From positions 22,951 to 86,950 of the forward strand of contig SIAR01000004.1 of assembly GCA_009691705.1 (NCBI GenBank): DNA of 64,000 nt. Reading direction: 5' to 3'. A program made the translations under genes and the position numbers. Below, piece after piece: positions 1-9,185 of this stretch. Each line of letters opens with the position of its first letter. Positions within the stretch are counted from its first letter, which is position 1. The DNA is from Phycisphaerales bacterium (GTDB taxonomy: Bacteria; Planctomycetota; Phycisphaerae; Phycisphaerales; SM1A02). A model generated the notes under the pieces. It made no database searches and was not told where the DNA came from. It worked only from the letters and a program-made list of their open reading frames with translations.

Positions 1-549
1 TGTGATGCCAAGCGCGTCCTTGAGCGTCTGCTCGATATCCCCCTTGCCTGCCGCAGGATTGCGATTCTCTCCTTCGAGGCACTGGCTCGTCGTGAGCACG
101 GTGCCCGATCCATTGACATCGATCGATCCACCTTCAAGCACAAAGGCGTGATGCCACATCGGAATCTTCCAGCGCGCACTGATCGCAGCGGGAACTGCGT
201 CGTCGAGTGAGCGCGCCTCATACTTGTCTCCCCATCCGTTGAATCTGAATGAGTGACCAGCCACTCCATGCATCTCGCTCTTGACGAAGACCGGTCCAAA
301 GTCGCGAATCCAACTGTCATTTGTCGGGATGCCAAGCGCGCCAATCTCGCGCACTTCGACGACGCGCGCGAGGCTTTCGCGCCAACCATCCCACTCGCTC
401 TGCGCCGCTGCAAGACAGTTGGGCCAGGTCTCTTCGTTGTGGGGTCGCACGAGCCACACGCATGATTGAGGCGCCCATTCGGCGGGCATGCGATACCCCG
501 CAGCGGCGGCTGAACCAGGCAGTTTGAGTGGATCACTCGTCGTGGTCAT
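1..549 (-). CDS. aguA: Agmatine deiminase, N-terminal part (cut by window edge)
   Basis: The minus strand is open from an ATG at 549 to base 1, giving 183 codons of a porphyromonas-type peptidyl-arginine/agmatine deiminase. Enzymes of this family hydrolyse agmatine to N-carbamoylputrescine and ammonia in the cytoplasm. Visible family motifs are the early RMPAEW segment, the substrate-pocket stretch NDSWIRDFGP near residue 80, and EGGSIDVNG near residue 140. The catalytic Cys lies in the C-terminal part, outside the window. The gene starts 12 bases after the stop of the N-carbamoylputrescine amidase gene on the same strand, so the two are almost certainly co-transcribed and catalyse consecutive steps to putrescine. 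The family call is firm; completeness cannot be judged. Confidence 0.93.
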   Translation of the reverse strand, partial: MTTTSDPLKLPGSAAAAGYRMPAEWAPQSCVWLVRPHNEETWPNCLAAAQSEWDGWRESLARVVEVREIGALGIPTNDSWIRDFGPVFVKSEMHGVAGHSFRFNGWGDKYEARSLDDAVPAAISARWKIPMWHHAFVLEGGSIDVNGSGTVLTTSQCLEGENRNPAAGKGDIEQTLKDALGIT

Positions 550-561
550 CGCGCGCTCTTC

Positions 562-1443
562 TCAACCATCGATGAATCGCTGCGTGAGTCCGTGATACGC
601 ATCGATGCGTCGATCGCGCAAGAAGGGCCATCCGCGGCGCATCTCTTCGATGCGCGAGAGATCGCACTGCACGACGAGCACTGCGGGCTGATCGACTGGT
701 GCCTCGGCGATGATCTCACCACCTGGATCGCAGACGAAGCTCGTCCCCCAGAACTTCAATTCGCTCTCAACTCCGATGCGATTGATCGCAGCCACGAAGA
801 CTCCATTGGCGATCGCATGAGCACGGTGCATCGTGATCCACGCCTCGCGCTGCTGACGCTTGTCTGCCTCGGTTTCTCCATGCCACCATCCGATGGCGGT
901 GGGATAGAAAAGAATCTCAGCTCCCTGCAGCGCAGTCAATCGCGCCGCCTCTGGGTACCACTGATCCCAGCAGACCAGCATCCCGGCGTTTGCATGCGCT
1001 CCCTTCGCAACCTGCCAGTTCAAATCACCCGGAGTGAAGTAGAACTTTTCAGAGAAGCGCGGATCATCTGGAATGTGCATCTTGCGGTACTTGCCCGCAA
1101 TCGACCCATCGGCGGCGATGTAGACGCTTGTGTTGTGATAGATCCCCGCCGCACGTCGCTCGTACAAACTCGCAGTGATCTCAACGCGCAGTTCGCGAGC
1201 GAGCGACTGCATGAACTGACAGGTCGGACCATCTGGGATCGCCTCAGCGAGATCCATCCGCGCGGGGTCCTCGCGCTGGCAGAAATACGAACCAACAAAG
1301 AGTTCTTGCGTCGCGACCACCTGCGCCCCCTTAGAAACCGCCTCGCGCGCGAGCTCGGCGACCTGCGCCAAGACCTGCGTTTTCGATGCACCCTCGGGAG
1401 ATGCATGCTGCAAGAGCGCCAATGTCACGATGCGATTGCTCAT
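562..1443 (-). CDS. aguB: N-carbamoylputrescine amidase
   Basis: This 293-residue carbon-nitrogen hydrolase (nitrilase superfamily) converts N-carbamoylputrescine to putrescine, CO2 and ammonia. The catalytic triad is visible: Glu47 in TQELFVG, Lys121 in KYRKMHIPDDP and Cys158 in LVCWDQWYPE. Length matches the family. I chose the ATG at 1443 because the protein then begins with the usual short lead into the first strand (RIVTLALLQH); an in-frame ATG at 1458 is possible and neither has a strong ribosome site. It is the first gene of the aguB-aguA pair. About 170 bases separate it from the divergent efflux operon, so that gap must hold promoters for both. Confidence 0.93.
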   Translation of the reverse strand: MSNRIVTLALLQHASPEGASKTQVLAQVAELAREAVSKGAQVVATQELFVGSYFCQREDPARMDLAEAIPDGPTCQFMQSLARELRVEITASLYERRAAGIYHNTSVYIAADGSIAGKYRKMHIPDDPRFSEKFYFTPGDLNWQVAKGAHANAGMLVCWDQWYPEAARLTALQGAEILFYPTAIGWWHGETEADKRQQREAWITMHRAHAIANGVFVAAINRIGVESELKFWGTSFVCDPGGEIIAEAPVDQPAVLVVQCDLSRIEEMRRGWPFLRDRRIDAYHGLTQRFIDG

Positions 1444-1610
1444 TTGGGTGGGCAGCATAACTCGACTGCCCAATTCGCAAGATGCTCCGTCATTGACGAT
1501 CGCCGTTGAATCGGTGACAATCGCTGACCCATGACAACTCAAGCCATCATCATTGGGTGCGTCATTGTCTCCATCGCAACCAGGTATTGCAGACGTTCTT
1601 GAGGATCGCG

Positions 1611-3092
1611 ATGCTCTGCCACACCGCTCCATCCCGACGCATTGCTCACGCGGTGCTAATTGCGCTCTGCTTTGCCGCGAGTTGCAAGGTCGGTCCCAAC
1701 TACGAGAAGCCGACCGAACTCCCCACCTCAACTTGGACGCAGAGTTCGAGCGCATCTGTAACGCCGTCCGAACCTGAACTCAACGAGTGGTGGAAGCGAT
1801 TTGACGATCCAATCTTGGATCAACTCGTTGCGCAGGCACAAGAGTCAAACGCCACACTCGAGCAATCTCTGGCGAATGTACGGGTGGCGTTCGCGGCGCT
1901 GGGGATTTCCGAGAGCGAATACTGGCCATCTATCAGTACGGCGATTCTCTACGAACGCCATAAGACAAATGTCTCGCAGCTCGCGGCGCAAGGTGTAGTG
2001 ACCGCGCCATACAACCAGTGGGCGCTGGGAGCGGCCATGGCGAGTTGGGAGATCGACCTCTGGGGTCGCGTCGCGCGAACCGTCGAGTCGTCGAAGGCAT
2101 CGCTTGAATCGCAGGTCGAAGATTTGCGCGATGCGCTGGTATCGATTCGTTCACAGGTCGGCATGACGTACATGCAGGTGCGCACCACGCAGTTGCAAAT
2201 CGCGATTGCCGAGATGGGTGCTGACAACCTTCGCCAAACGCTTGAGATGACCACGCAGAAGTTTCGCGCTGGCACCACCACATTGCTCGACGTCAATCAG
2301 TCGCAAACAGACCTTGACATGCAGCTCGCGAAGATTCCGACGCTCGAGGCGAATCTCGCTGCCTCGATCTTTTCCCTCGCCCAACTCTGCGGCACAACTC
2401 CTGCTCCGATGATTGAACTGCTCGGTAAGGTCGCGCCGATTCCAAGCGGTCCCGCGACCGTGGGCGTAGGAATTCCTGCCGATCTGTTGCGGCGCAGATC
2501 GGATGTGCGCAGTAGCGAACGACTTGCTGCCGCTGCCGTCGCGACCATTGGCGCAACTGAAGCCCTCAATCTGCCGGTGTTCGCGCTCGCTGGAAACTTC
2601 TATCTCGCGTCAAACCAATTCTCTGGACTCGGCAGCTGGAGCAACAACGCCTACTCCTTTGGACCGACGGTCTCTTGGCTCGTTTTCCAAGGCGGATATG
2701 TCAATTCAATGATTGCACAGAGCAAGGGACAGGCGCAGGCGGCTCTTGCGAACTACCGCAACACCGTGCTGTCAGCCATTCAAGATGTTGAGACCTGCAT
2801 CAGTGCTCTCACGCAGTCGCAAGAGACAACACGGCGCTATCAGACCGCAGTGAACAGCGCGCAACAGACCTACGACCTCGGCAACTTGCAATATCAAGCG
2901 GGCACGATCGATCTCGAAAATCTCCTCTCAATTCAAAACATATTGCTCGACGCGCAGACTGCCCTCGCGCAAAGCCAGGGATACGTCGCGCAGAACATTG
3001 TCAATCTTTACCGCGCACTCGGCGGCGGGTGGGAAAGCAGTTCAGTAAACATGGCGGCAGACGAAGCGGCCAAAGGCAAGGGATCATCATGA
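1611..3092 (+). CDS. RND efflux outer-membrane lipoprotein (NodT/OprM family)
   Basis: This 493-residue protein is an outer-membrane factor: a TolC-like trimeric duct that exports drugs or metabolites taken up by an RND pump. It has a lipoprotein signal with lipobox AASC (Cys25) followed by KVGPNYEKP, the hallmark opening of NodT-family proteins, and two long outer-membrane-efflux repeats with coiled-coil content. I chose the ATG at 1611 because GAGG lies 6 bases upstream and the signal peptide then has normal length; an in-frame ATG at 1557 would add 18 residues. Its stop overlaps the start of the adaptor gene by 4 bases, so it leads an efflux operon in the order OMF-MFP-RND. Confidence 0.94.
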   Translation: MLCHTAPSRRIAHAVLIALCFAASCKVGPNYEKPTELPTSTWTQSSSASVTPSEPELNEWWKRFDDPILDQLVAQAQESNATLEQSLANVRVAFAALGISESEYWPSISTAILYERHKTNVSQLAAQGVVTAPYNQWALGAAMASWEIDLWGRVARTVESSKASLESQVEDLRDALVSIRSQVGMTYMQVRTTQLQIAIAEMGADNLRQTLEMTTQKFRAGTTTLLDVNQSQTDLDMQLAKIPTLEANLAASIFSLAQLCGTTPAPMIELLGKVAPIPSGPATVGVGIPADLLRRRSDVRSSERLAAAAVATIGATEALNLPVFALAGNFYLASNQFSGLGSWSNNAYSFGPTVSWLVFQGGYVNSMIAQSKGQAQAALANYRNTVLSAIQDVETCISALTQSQETTRRYQTAVNSAQQTYDLGNLQYQAGTIDLENLLSIQNILLDAQTALAQSQGYVAQNIVNLYRALGGGWESSSVNMAADEAAKGKGSS

Positions 3093-4237
3093 GACGCAAT
3101 CGAATTGTCACCACCATTGTGTTGGGGGCATGGGCCCTCAGCGCGTGTGAGAAACCGCAAGCATTCCCCACTCGACCGACTGAAGTATCGGTGACGACCA
3201 TCATCGTCGCATCACAAACAGTCGCGAAGAGCGTCGGGTTTCCAGGGCTCACAGCGTCGCCGCGGTCCATCCCACTCGATGCGCGTGTGGAGGGGTTTCT
3301 GCTCAAACAAGCAGTTCCCGATGGCACAATGACCAAGGCGGGCGATGTGATCTACCGAATCGATCCACGTCAATATGAAGCGACGCTCGCCCAAAACGAG
3401 GCGACGCTCGCGCAAGCAATCGCTGAACGCAACTATTCGAAGAAAGAAATGGAGCGCAACGCCCCGCTAGTTCCGGCAAGTGCGATCAGCCAGCAGTCCT
3501 TTGATCAACTTGTTGCGAACTATCAAGCCGACGAGGCGCAGGTGCTCGCGCAGCAGGCTGCGGTTCTCAACGCAAAGCTCAACCTCTCGTACTGCACGAT
3601 TTCGAGTCCATTTGCTGGGCTGCTCGGCGCAAGCGAGTCGTTCGAAGGTGCAGTTGTAGGACCAAGCGTCGCGCGCACAATCAACACGCTTGTGCAGCTC
3701 GATCCGATGTGGGCGCAGTTCAGTCCATCGGCTACAGAGTGGCCGCAGTTTGCCGCACTGCTGGCGAAGGGGCCACTCGTTGCGCAGATCACCTATGGCG
3801 GCGACGAGGCCATCAAGGCGACTGGACGGGTGATCTTTAGCAACAACGCCGTCTCGACCACCACCTCGACGCTCATGATGCGGGTCGAGTTTGAGAATCC
3901 AGGGGCGATTTTTCGGCCCGGCACATACGTCAACGTCGAGGTCACACTTGGGGATCAGCCCGATGTTCTGGTCGTCCCGCAGCAAGCAGTTTTTGCACGC
4001 GAAGCAGACTTGTTCGTGTGGAAGGTGATGCCAGATCAGACCGTGCAAAGTGTGAAGGTCGAGCCGATGCGCAAGGTCAGAAACATGCTCGCGCTCAAGA
4101 GCGGGCCAGCTGTCGGTGACCGAATCGTCGTTGACGGGGTGCAGAAGTTGCATGCTGGATCCAAGGTCGTCGATGCGACCCCGACCCCCGCAACCACCAC
4201 CCCGGCCGCAAGCCCAACCCCAACACACTCAAAGTAA
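3089..4237 (+). CDS. RND efflux periplasmic adaptor lipoprotein (HlyD/AcrA family)
   Basis: This 382-residue membrane-fusion protein links the inner-membrane RND pump to the outer-membrane duct. It has a lipoprotein signal ending at Cys20 (LSAC), a first half-lipoyl segment near residues 60-90 (RVEGFLLKQAVPDG), an alpha-hairpin rich in Glu and Ala (about 100-160), the second lipoyl half (CTISSPFAGLLG), then beta-barrel and membrane-proximal domains. The C-terminus is a Thr/Pro/Ala-rich tail. The ATG overlaps the stop of the upstream gene (ATGA), which argues for translational coupling and against the longer frame starting at 3029. It resembles the MexA/AcrA group. Confidence 0.94.
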   Translation: MRRNRIVTTIVLGAWALSACEKPQAFPTRPTEVSVTTIIVASQTVAKSVGFPGLTASPRSIPLDARVEGFLLKQAVPDGTMTKAGDVIYRIDPRQYEATLAQNEATLAQAIAERNYSKKEMERNAPLVPASAISQQSFDQLVANYQADEAQVLAQQAAVLNAKLNLSYCTISSPFAGLLGASESFEGAVVGPSVARTINTLVQLDPMWAQFSPSATEWPQFAALLAKGPLVAQITYGGDEAIKATGRVIFSNNAVSTTTSTLMMRVEFENPGAIFRPGTYVNVEVTLGDQPDVLVVPQQAVFAREADLFVWKVMPDQTVQSVKVEPMRKVRNMLALKSGPAVGDRIVVDGVQKLHAGSKVVDATPTPATTTPAASPTPTHSK

Positions 4238-4246
4238 GAGCAAACC

Positions 4247-7200
4247 ATGGTTCGATTTTTCATCCATCGCCCGATCTTTGCAAGCGTGATCGCGATCATC
4301 ACCGCACTCGCGGGAGCGATCGCAATGGTCGTCTTGCCAATCGCTCAGTTTCCCAACATCGTTCCACCAACGGTGCAGGTTTCGTCGACCTACAACGGCG
4401 CTGACGCTGTCACCGTCGCCAACTCGGTGACGATGCCCCTCGAAGCGCAGATCAATGGCGCTGAGGGAATGATCTACATGTCGTCGAATAGCACGAGCAC
4501 TGGGGCGAGTGTGATTACGGTGACGTTTGAAGTTGGATACGACCTCGACATCGGTGCGGTCGACGTGCTGAACCGCACCCAGACTGCCATGGCCCAATTG
4601 CCACAGCAAGTGCAGCAACTTGGCGTTTCGATCACCAAGCAATCGACCAATCTGACCGTTGTGGTCTCGCTGCTCTCCCCCGACGGAACCTACGACAGTA
4701 AGTTTCTCTCGAACTACGCAAACATCGTGGTGCAGCCGATTCTCTCGCGCGTCGAAGGTGTTGGCGACATCAACGTCTTTGGACTCCTTGAGTATTCCAT
4801 GCGCGTCTGGCTCGAACCCGACAGCATGGCTGCGATGGGCATTTCGACCGACGAAGTCACCCAAGCGATCCAGATTCAGAATCAGCAGGCGGCCATTGGC
4901 AGCATCGGCGCGAGTCCCACAGTCGGTGCCACGGCTTTCAATATCACACTCACGACGCAGGGCCGACTTTCGACGGCAGAAGAGTTTGGCAACATCGTTG
5001 TTCGCACGGGCGAGGATGGTGCGGTCGTGCGAATCAGAGACATCGGCCGCACCGAGCTCGGCGCCTTTCAATATGGTTCGACCTCGACGATGAACGGTCT
5101 GAGCACCGGAACCATCGGCGTCTATCAGTTGCCAACAGCAAACGCATTCGGAGTTGTCGAGGCGGTCAAGGAGCAAATGGAACGGCTGCAGCCAATGTTC
5201 CCGCCCGGAGTCACCTGGCAAGTCACCTACGACAGTACCGCCTTCGTTTCGGCATCGGTCGACGACCTCGTCACGACACTTGTCGAGGCTGGACTGCTCG
5301 TGCTCGCGGTCATTTTCATCTTCCTGCAGAGTTGGCGTGCCACTCTGATTCCGATGATCGCGATTCCAGTTTCAATTGTTGGCACCTTCGCAATCATGTT
5401 GGCGTTCGGGTTCACAATCAACACGCTCACGCTGCTAGGACTGGTCTTGGCGATTGGACTCGTCGTCGACGACTCGATCATCGTGGTTGAAAACGTCTAT
5501 CGCCAACTCGAACTTGGCGCCCCCGATGGCAAGACTGCTGCCGAACGGGCGATGAAAGAAGTTGCAGGACCGATTGTCGCGACTAGCTCGGTGTTGCTCG
5601 CGGTCTTTATCCCCGCCGCGCTGATGCCAGGAATAACTGGACAGCTCTACAACCAGTTTGCGCTCACCATTGCCTTCAGCATCGTCTTGAGCATGGTGAA
5701 TTCACTGACGCTGTCTCCGGCGCTCTGTGGCGTTTTTCTTCAGAAGACGCACAAGACGACCTTTCGTCCATACGTGCTCTTCAACGAGGCATTCGAGACT
5801 TGCACAGGTCACTACTCGCGATTCGTGCGCTATCTCGCGCATCGCTGGTACATCATCGCCGCGACGTTCGTCGCCGGTGCCATCGGTGTTGTGATCATGT
5901 TCGATCACACTCCCACCGCCTTCATTCCTAATGAAGACCAAGGGTATTACTTCGTCGGATTCCAACTTCCGTCGGGCTCGAGCCTTGAGCGCACTGAAGC
6001 AGTGAGCGCGCGCGTGCTCGAGATCGTGAAGGCAGACCCTGCGGTCGTTGACGTCATCCAAATCAACGGATTCAACTTCTTGACCGCAGTGGGCGAGGTC
6101 AACTCAGGGTTCATCATCGTCACGTTGAAACCCTGGGATGAGCGCGATGCGCGCACCGAAAATTCGCGCGCGATCATCGTGCGCGCCTTTCCGAAGTTGA
6201 TGGCAATTCCAGAGGCCAATGTGTTTCCATTCCCCCCGCCACCGATCCCTGGACTCGGCGCAGTTGGTGGATGGCAGTTGCAACTCGAAGACATCAACGG
6301 CGCTGGATTTCCGGTGTTGGCACAAGCGTCAGCCGACTTCATGGCTGCGCTCGCCAAGCGCCCCGAGGTTGTGAATCTCTCAACTCCATTTCAGAGTCAG
6401 GTGCCGATCATCCGGCTCAAGATCGACCGCGCCAAGGCGATGAGCTACGGTCTCTCAATGACCGATGTCTTCAACACACTTGGGCAAACCATCGGCCAAT
6501 CGTTCGTCAACAACTTCAACGAGTTCAATCAGGTCTACAACGTCATGATCCAAGCCGAGGCCGAGGATCGCATGAAGTTGGCGGACATCTTTCGGCTCTA
6601 CGTTCGCAACGCCTCTGGCGGGATGGTGCCGATCTCGGCATTCACGACCTACTCGTTCGAAGTCGGAACCAACAATGCCACGCGCTACAACATGTACAAC
6701 ACGGTGCAGATCAATGGATCGACCGGTCCCGGCTTTGGTTCGGGGCAGTCGATCGCCGCCGTTGCCGAAGTTGCAGCGGCGACCCTTCCAACCGGAATCA
6801 CTTACGAGTGGACTGGTGTCACATTCCAGCAAATCGAGGCGGGCACATACGCGCCGTTCATCTTCGCACTGGCGCTCATCGCGGTGTTCTTGCTGCTCGC
6901 GGCACTCTACGAGAGTTGGCTCTTGCCGCTCAACGTGCTACTGGCGGTCACGTTCGCCGTGCTAGGCGCATTGCTCTTATTGAAATTGCTCGGCCGAAAC
7001 CTCGACGTTTACGGTCAAATCGGCCTCGTTATGTTGGTTGGACTCGCGGCAAAAAACGCGATTCTCATCGTCGAATTTGCCAAGATGCGCCACGATGGCG
7101 GCGAGGGAATCATCGACGCCGCGGTCAATGCATCCCATCAACGATTGCGCCCAATCATGATGACCGCCATCGCATTCATGCTTGGCGTTGTGCCACTCAC

Positions 7201-7387
7201 GATTGCTGTTGGCGCTGGCGCGCAGAGCCGTCGATCGATTGGCACAACGGTCTTGGGCGGAATGATCGGATCGAGCACGATGGATCAGCTGGTTGTCCCA
7301 GTTTTCTTTGTGATGATCATGAGCATTAGCGTGGGATTCAAGAATTGGATCGGCAAATCAAAGAAGCCAGCCGCGCCGACGCACTAA
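4247..7387 (+). CDS. RND multidrug efflux pump, HAE1 (AcrB/MexB-like) type
   Basis: This 1046-residue inner-membrane proton antiporter has the normal AcrB length and two-fold architecture: an N-terminal helix, periplasmic porter domains and 12 membrane helices. The proton relay residues are present: the Asp-Asp pair in LVVDDSIIVVEN (TM4), the Lys in GLAAKNAILIVEFAK (TM10), and Arg and Thr in RLRPIMMTA and GTTVLGG. A Phe/Pro-rich stretch near residue 660 matches the pore region of HAE1 pumps. It starts 9 bases after the adaptor and ends the operon. Its last 4 bases overlap the convergent kdsC stop. No TetR- or MarR-type regulator is adjacent, so control is not evident; substrates cannot be predicted. 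Confidence 0.95.
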   Translation: MVRFFIHRPIFASVIAIITALAGAIAMVVLPIAQFPNIVPPTVQVSSTYNGADAVTVANSVTMPLEAQINGAEGMIYMSSNSTSTGASVITVTFEVGYDLDIGAVDVLNRTQTAMAQLPQQVQQLGVSITKQSTNLTVVVSLLSPDGTYDSKFLSNYANIVVQPILSRVEGVGDINVFGLLEYSMRVWLEPDSMAAMGISTDEVTQAIQIQNQQAAIGSIGASPTVGATAFNITLTTQGRLSTAEEFGNIVVRTGEDGAVVRIRDIGRTELGAFQYGSTSTMNGLSTGTIGVYQLPTANAFGVVEAVKEQMERLQPMFPPGVTWQVTYDSTAFVSASVDDLVTTLVEAGLLVLAVIFIFLQSWRATLIPMIAIPVSIVGTFAIMLAFGFTINTLTLLGLVLAIGLVVDDSIIVVENVYRQLELGAPDGKTAAERAMKEVAGPIVATSSVLLAVFIPAALMPGITGQLYNQFALTIAFSIVLSMVNSLTLSPALCGVFLQKTHKTTFRPYVLFNEAFETCTGHYSRFVRYLAHRWYIIAATFVAGAIGVVIMFDHTPTAFIPNEDQGYYFVGFQLPSGSSLERTEAVSARVLEIVKADPAVVDVIQINGFNFLTAVGEVNSGFIIVTLKPWDERDARTENSRAIIVRAFPKLMAIPEANVFPFPPPPIPGLGAVGGWQLQLEDINGAGFPVLAQASADFMAALAKRPEVVNLSTPFQSQVPIIRLKIDRAKAMSYGLSMTDVFNTLGQTIGQSFVNNFNEFNQVYNVMIQAEAEDRMKLADIFRLYVRNASGGMVPISAFTTYSFEVGTNNATRYNMYNTVQINGSTGPGFGSGQSIAAVAEVAAATLPTGITYEWTGVTFQQIEAGTYAPFIFALALIAVFLLLAALYESWLLPLNVLLAVTFAVLGALLLLKLLGRNLDVYGQIGLVMLVGLAAKNAILIVEFAKMRHDGGEGIIDAAVNASHQRLRPIMMTAIAFMLGVVPLTIAVGAGAQSRRSIGTTVLGGMIGSSTMDQLVVPVFFVMIMSISVGFKNWIGKSKKPAAPTH

Positions 7388-7899
7388 ACCAGCGCGATCA
7401 GCGCATCCCACCTGGCTTGAGCGCGCAAGACTTTCTCGACCACCTCGCGAACTGCGCCTGCCCCACCGCGGGCACTCGTCACGAAATGTGCACCCGCGCG
7501 CACTTCAGCCGCCGCGTCGTTGACCGCCACTGCAAATCCAACCTGGCGCATCACAGCAAGATCTGGAATGTCATCCCCCACAAAGATGCACTCAGTGCGC
7601 GTGACTCCGAGTCGAGCAGTGATGCGATCAAGTGCCGCGACCTTGTCGCTCGCCCCCTGTTCAACCGCTGAAATGGCGAGTTCGCGCATTCGGTGCATCA
7701 ATGCGAGTCCACGACGACCGGTGATGACTCCCGACTTTCCCCCAGACTTGTGCCAGAGCGTGAGACCGAAGCCGTCGCGCACGTCGTAACGCTTGCTCTC
7801 TTCTCCTGAATCGTTGATGTGGATGCCCCCATCGGTCAATGTGCCGTCGATGTCCATCACGATCGCACGCACCGCCGACCAATCGGGATCACTCGTCAT
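7384..7899 (-). CDS. kdsC: 3-deoxy-D-manno-octulosonate 8-phosphate phosphatase (KdsC-type HAD)
   Basis: This 171-residue HAD subfamily IIIA phosphatase most likely removes phosphate from KDO-8-phosphate, giving KDO for the lipopolysaccharide inner core. HAD motif I is MDIDGTLTDGGI near the N-terminus, motif II lies in VITGRRG, and motif III/IV in FVGDDIPDLAVM. Length and the compact cap-less fold match KdsC; related YrbI-like sialic-acid enzymes look alike, so the exact substrate is not certain. I took the ATG at 7899; a TTG at 7920 would add 7 residues, and neither has a clear ribosome site. Other KDO genes are not in the window, but the nearby lipid A-modifying arn operon fits an LPS-bearing cell. 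Confidence 0.88.
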   Translation of the reverse strand: MTSDPDWSAVRAIVMDIDGTLTDGGIHINDSGEESKRYDVRDGFGLTLWHKSGGKSGVITGRRGLALMHRMRELAISAVEQGASDKVAALDRITARLGVTRTECIFVGDDIPDLAVMRQVGFAVAVNDAAAEVRAGAHFVTSARGGAGAVREVVEKVLRAQARWDALIALV

Positions 7900-7933
7900 G
7901 ACGTGATCGTACTGCGACAATCAACGCACCGTC

Positions 7934-8563
7934 TCAACCCAACGGTGCGATTAGTTCGCGCAGGCTTGAGCGCACGCCGAGCATGAGATGCGCGAGCGAC
8001 ATCGATGGTCCACCGCGAAGAGCTGCCTGCTCGGGTAGTTGTGGCAGGTGCACGAATCCTGCGCGGCGCACGCTTGCGAACTCGCCCCCACCACTGCCAT
8101 GCAATAAGAAAAAGAGAATCTCATTGCAGGTAAAAGTCCCCGCGCTCATCGAGAGAATTGCCGGCACCCCCTCTTCTTCACACGCGTCGCGCATCGCACG
8201 CATGGGCAAGGTAGAGAAGTACGCGACAGGCGCGCCAACAATCACTGGCTCGTCGCAGCACTGCCCCCCTGCGTTGTCGGCGATTCGCTCGTCGCGCAAA
8301 TTGACAGCCAGCCGCTCGAACGTGATGTGGGTCGCGCGCGCCGACTCGCCAAAGCAGACCACCGTATCGGGCTGCGCCCGTTCGATCGCACGCGCGAGCT
8401 CGGCGCGGGCACTCGTGGCACTCTGACCACCGATCACTGGCAGGATGGCCGTCGATAGTTCGCTGCCCAAAAGCCCCTCAGCAGCGAACGCGGCCACTAG
8501 AGAACTGCTTGGGTTGAATGAACTCCCACCAAATGGCTCGAAGCCCGTCAAGAGAATTCTCAT
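7934..8563 (-). CDS. pcp: Pyroglutamyl-peptidase I (pyrrolidone-carboxylate peptidase)
   Basis: This 209-residue cysteine peptidase of family C15 removes N-terminal pyroglutamate from peptides in the cytoplasm. The catalytic triad is seen as Glu73 in CFGESAR, Cys146 in AGTFTCNEILF and His172 in VHLPQLPEQ. The opening MRILLTGFEPFGG is the family signature start, which fixes the ATG at 8563 rather than frames reaching further upstream. It precedes kdsC on the same strand with a 34-base gap and is divergent from the ECF sigma gene starting at 8649. Function is well supported; the linkage to kdsC is probably only positional. Confidence 0.94.
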   Translation of the reverse strand: MRILLTGFEPFGGSSFNPSSSLVAAFAAEGLLGSELSTAILPVIGGQSATSARAELARAIERAQPDTVVCFGESARATHITFERLAVNLRDERIADNAGGQCCDEPVIVGAPVAYFSTLPMRAMRDACEEEGVPAILSMSAGTFTCNEILFFLLHGSGGGEFASVRRAGFVHLPQLPEQAALRGGPSMSLAHLMLGVRSSLRELIAPLG

Positions 8564-8648
8564 CAGCGCACGGTAGCGCAATGAAATCTCTTTGGGAGAA
8601 TCAGCTTGATCCCGTCCCTGCTTCGACCCAACGACCAACAAACAACGA

Positions 8649-9185
8649 ATGAAACGCCCCACCAAAGAACCAACTGCGCACGAGGTCTTTGAGTTGTTGG
8701 CCCGAGACCACGCCGATCACCTGATGGTCTTTTTGCGTGCCGTCGTCTATGACCGAAGCCTCGTCGACGATGTCTTTCAAGAGACGATGATGGTGGCTTG
8801 GAGGCGACTCGCAGACTTCGACAAGAGCCGTTCGTTCGGCGCTTGGCTTCGCGGCATTGGATCGCGCGTCGCGATGGACATGGCTGGACGGCGCCGGATG
8901 GCGATCGTCGATCCAACGATATTGTCAGAGATCGAGCAACACTCGGCGCGTTTTGACGGCGACCATGCCCTCTCATTTCATAATCGGATGGCCGCCGTCG
9001 ATGACTGTCTCGCAAAGTTGCCAGACATGTACGCAGAGGTGATTCGCATGGTTTATCGCACCGACGTTCCGATACGAGCAGTCGCGAAGACCCTCGAGAA
9101 CAACGAAGAATCAATCAAGAAGCGACTCCAGCGCGCCCGCACGTTGCTTGGAGAGTGCTTGCAACGCAAGGGAGTATTCGCATGA
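8649..9185 (+). CDS. ECF-type RNA polymerase sigma-70 factor (first pair)
   Basis: This 178-residue protein is an extracytoplasmic-function sigma factor. Region 2 runs over about residues 15-85 with FQETMMVAWRRL matching the -10-recognition and core-binding helices. Region 4 covers about 115-170 with KLPDMYAEVIRMVY and a helix-turn-helix ending in KKRLQRARTLL. No sigma 1.1 or region 3 is present, as expected for ECF proteins. Its stop overlaps the start of a membrane-protein gene by 4 bases, the arrangement typical of a sigma factor and its regulator. It is a paralogue of the sigma gene at 28302, sharing DDVFQET, GAWLRGI/GPWLRGI and the final LLGECL/LAECL helix. Confidence 0.92.
   Translation: MKRPTKEPTAHEVFELLARDHADHLMVFLRAVVYDRSLVDDVFQETMMVAWRRLADFDKSRSFGAWLRGIGSRVAMDMAGRRRMAIVDPTILSEIEQHSARFDGDHALSFHNRMAAVDDCLAKLPDMYAEVIRMVYRTDVPIRAVAKTLENNEESIKKRLQRARTLLGECLQRKGVFA

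Noticed and set aside
592..1509. Long open frame on the plus strand opposite aguB
   Set aside because: It is antisense to a gene with a clear nitrilase catalytic triad, and its translation shows no family signal.
4229..5221. Long open frame on the minus strand inside the RND pump gene
   Set aside because: Product has no signature and is His/Arg/Asp-rich, as expected from a shadow of GC-rich coding DNA.
6271..7329. Second long plus-strand frame inside the RND pump gene
   Set aside because: Overlaps TM and relay regions of the pump in another frame; composition Arg/His-rich with no motif.
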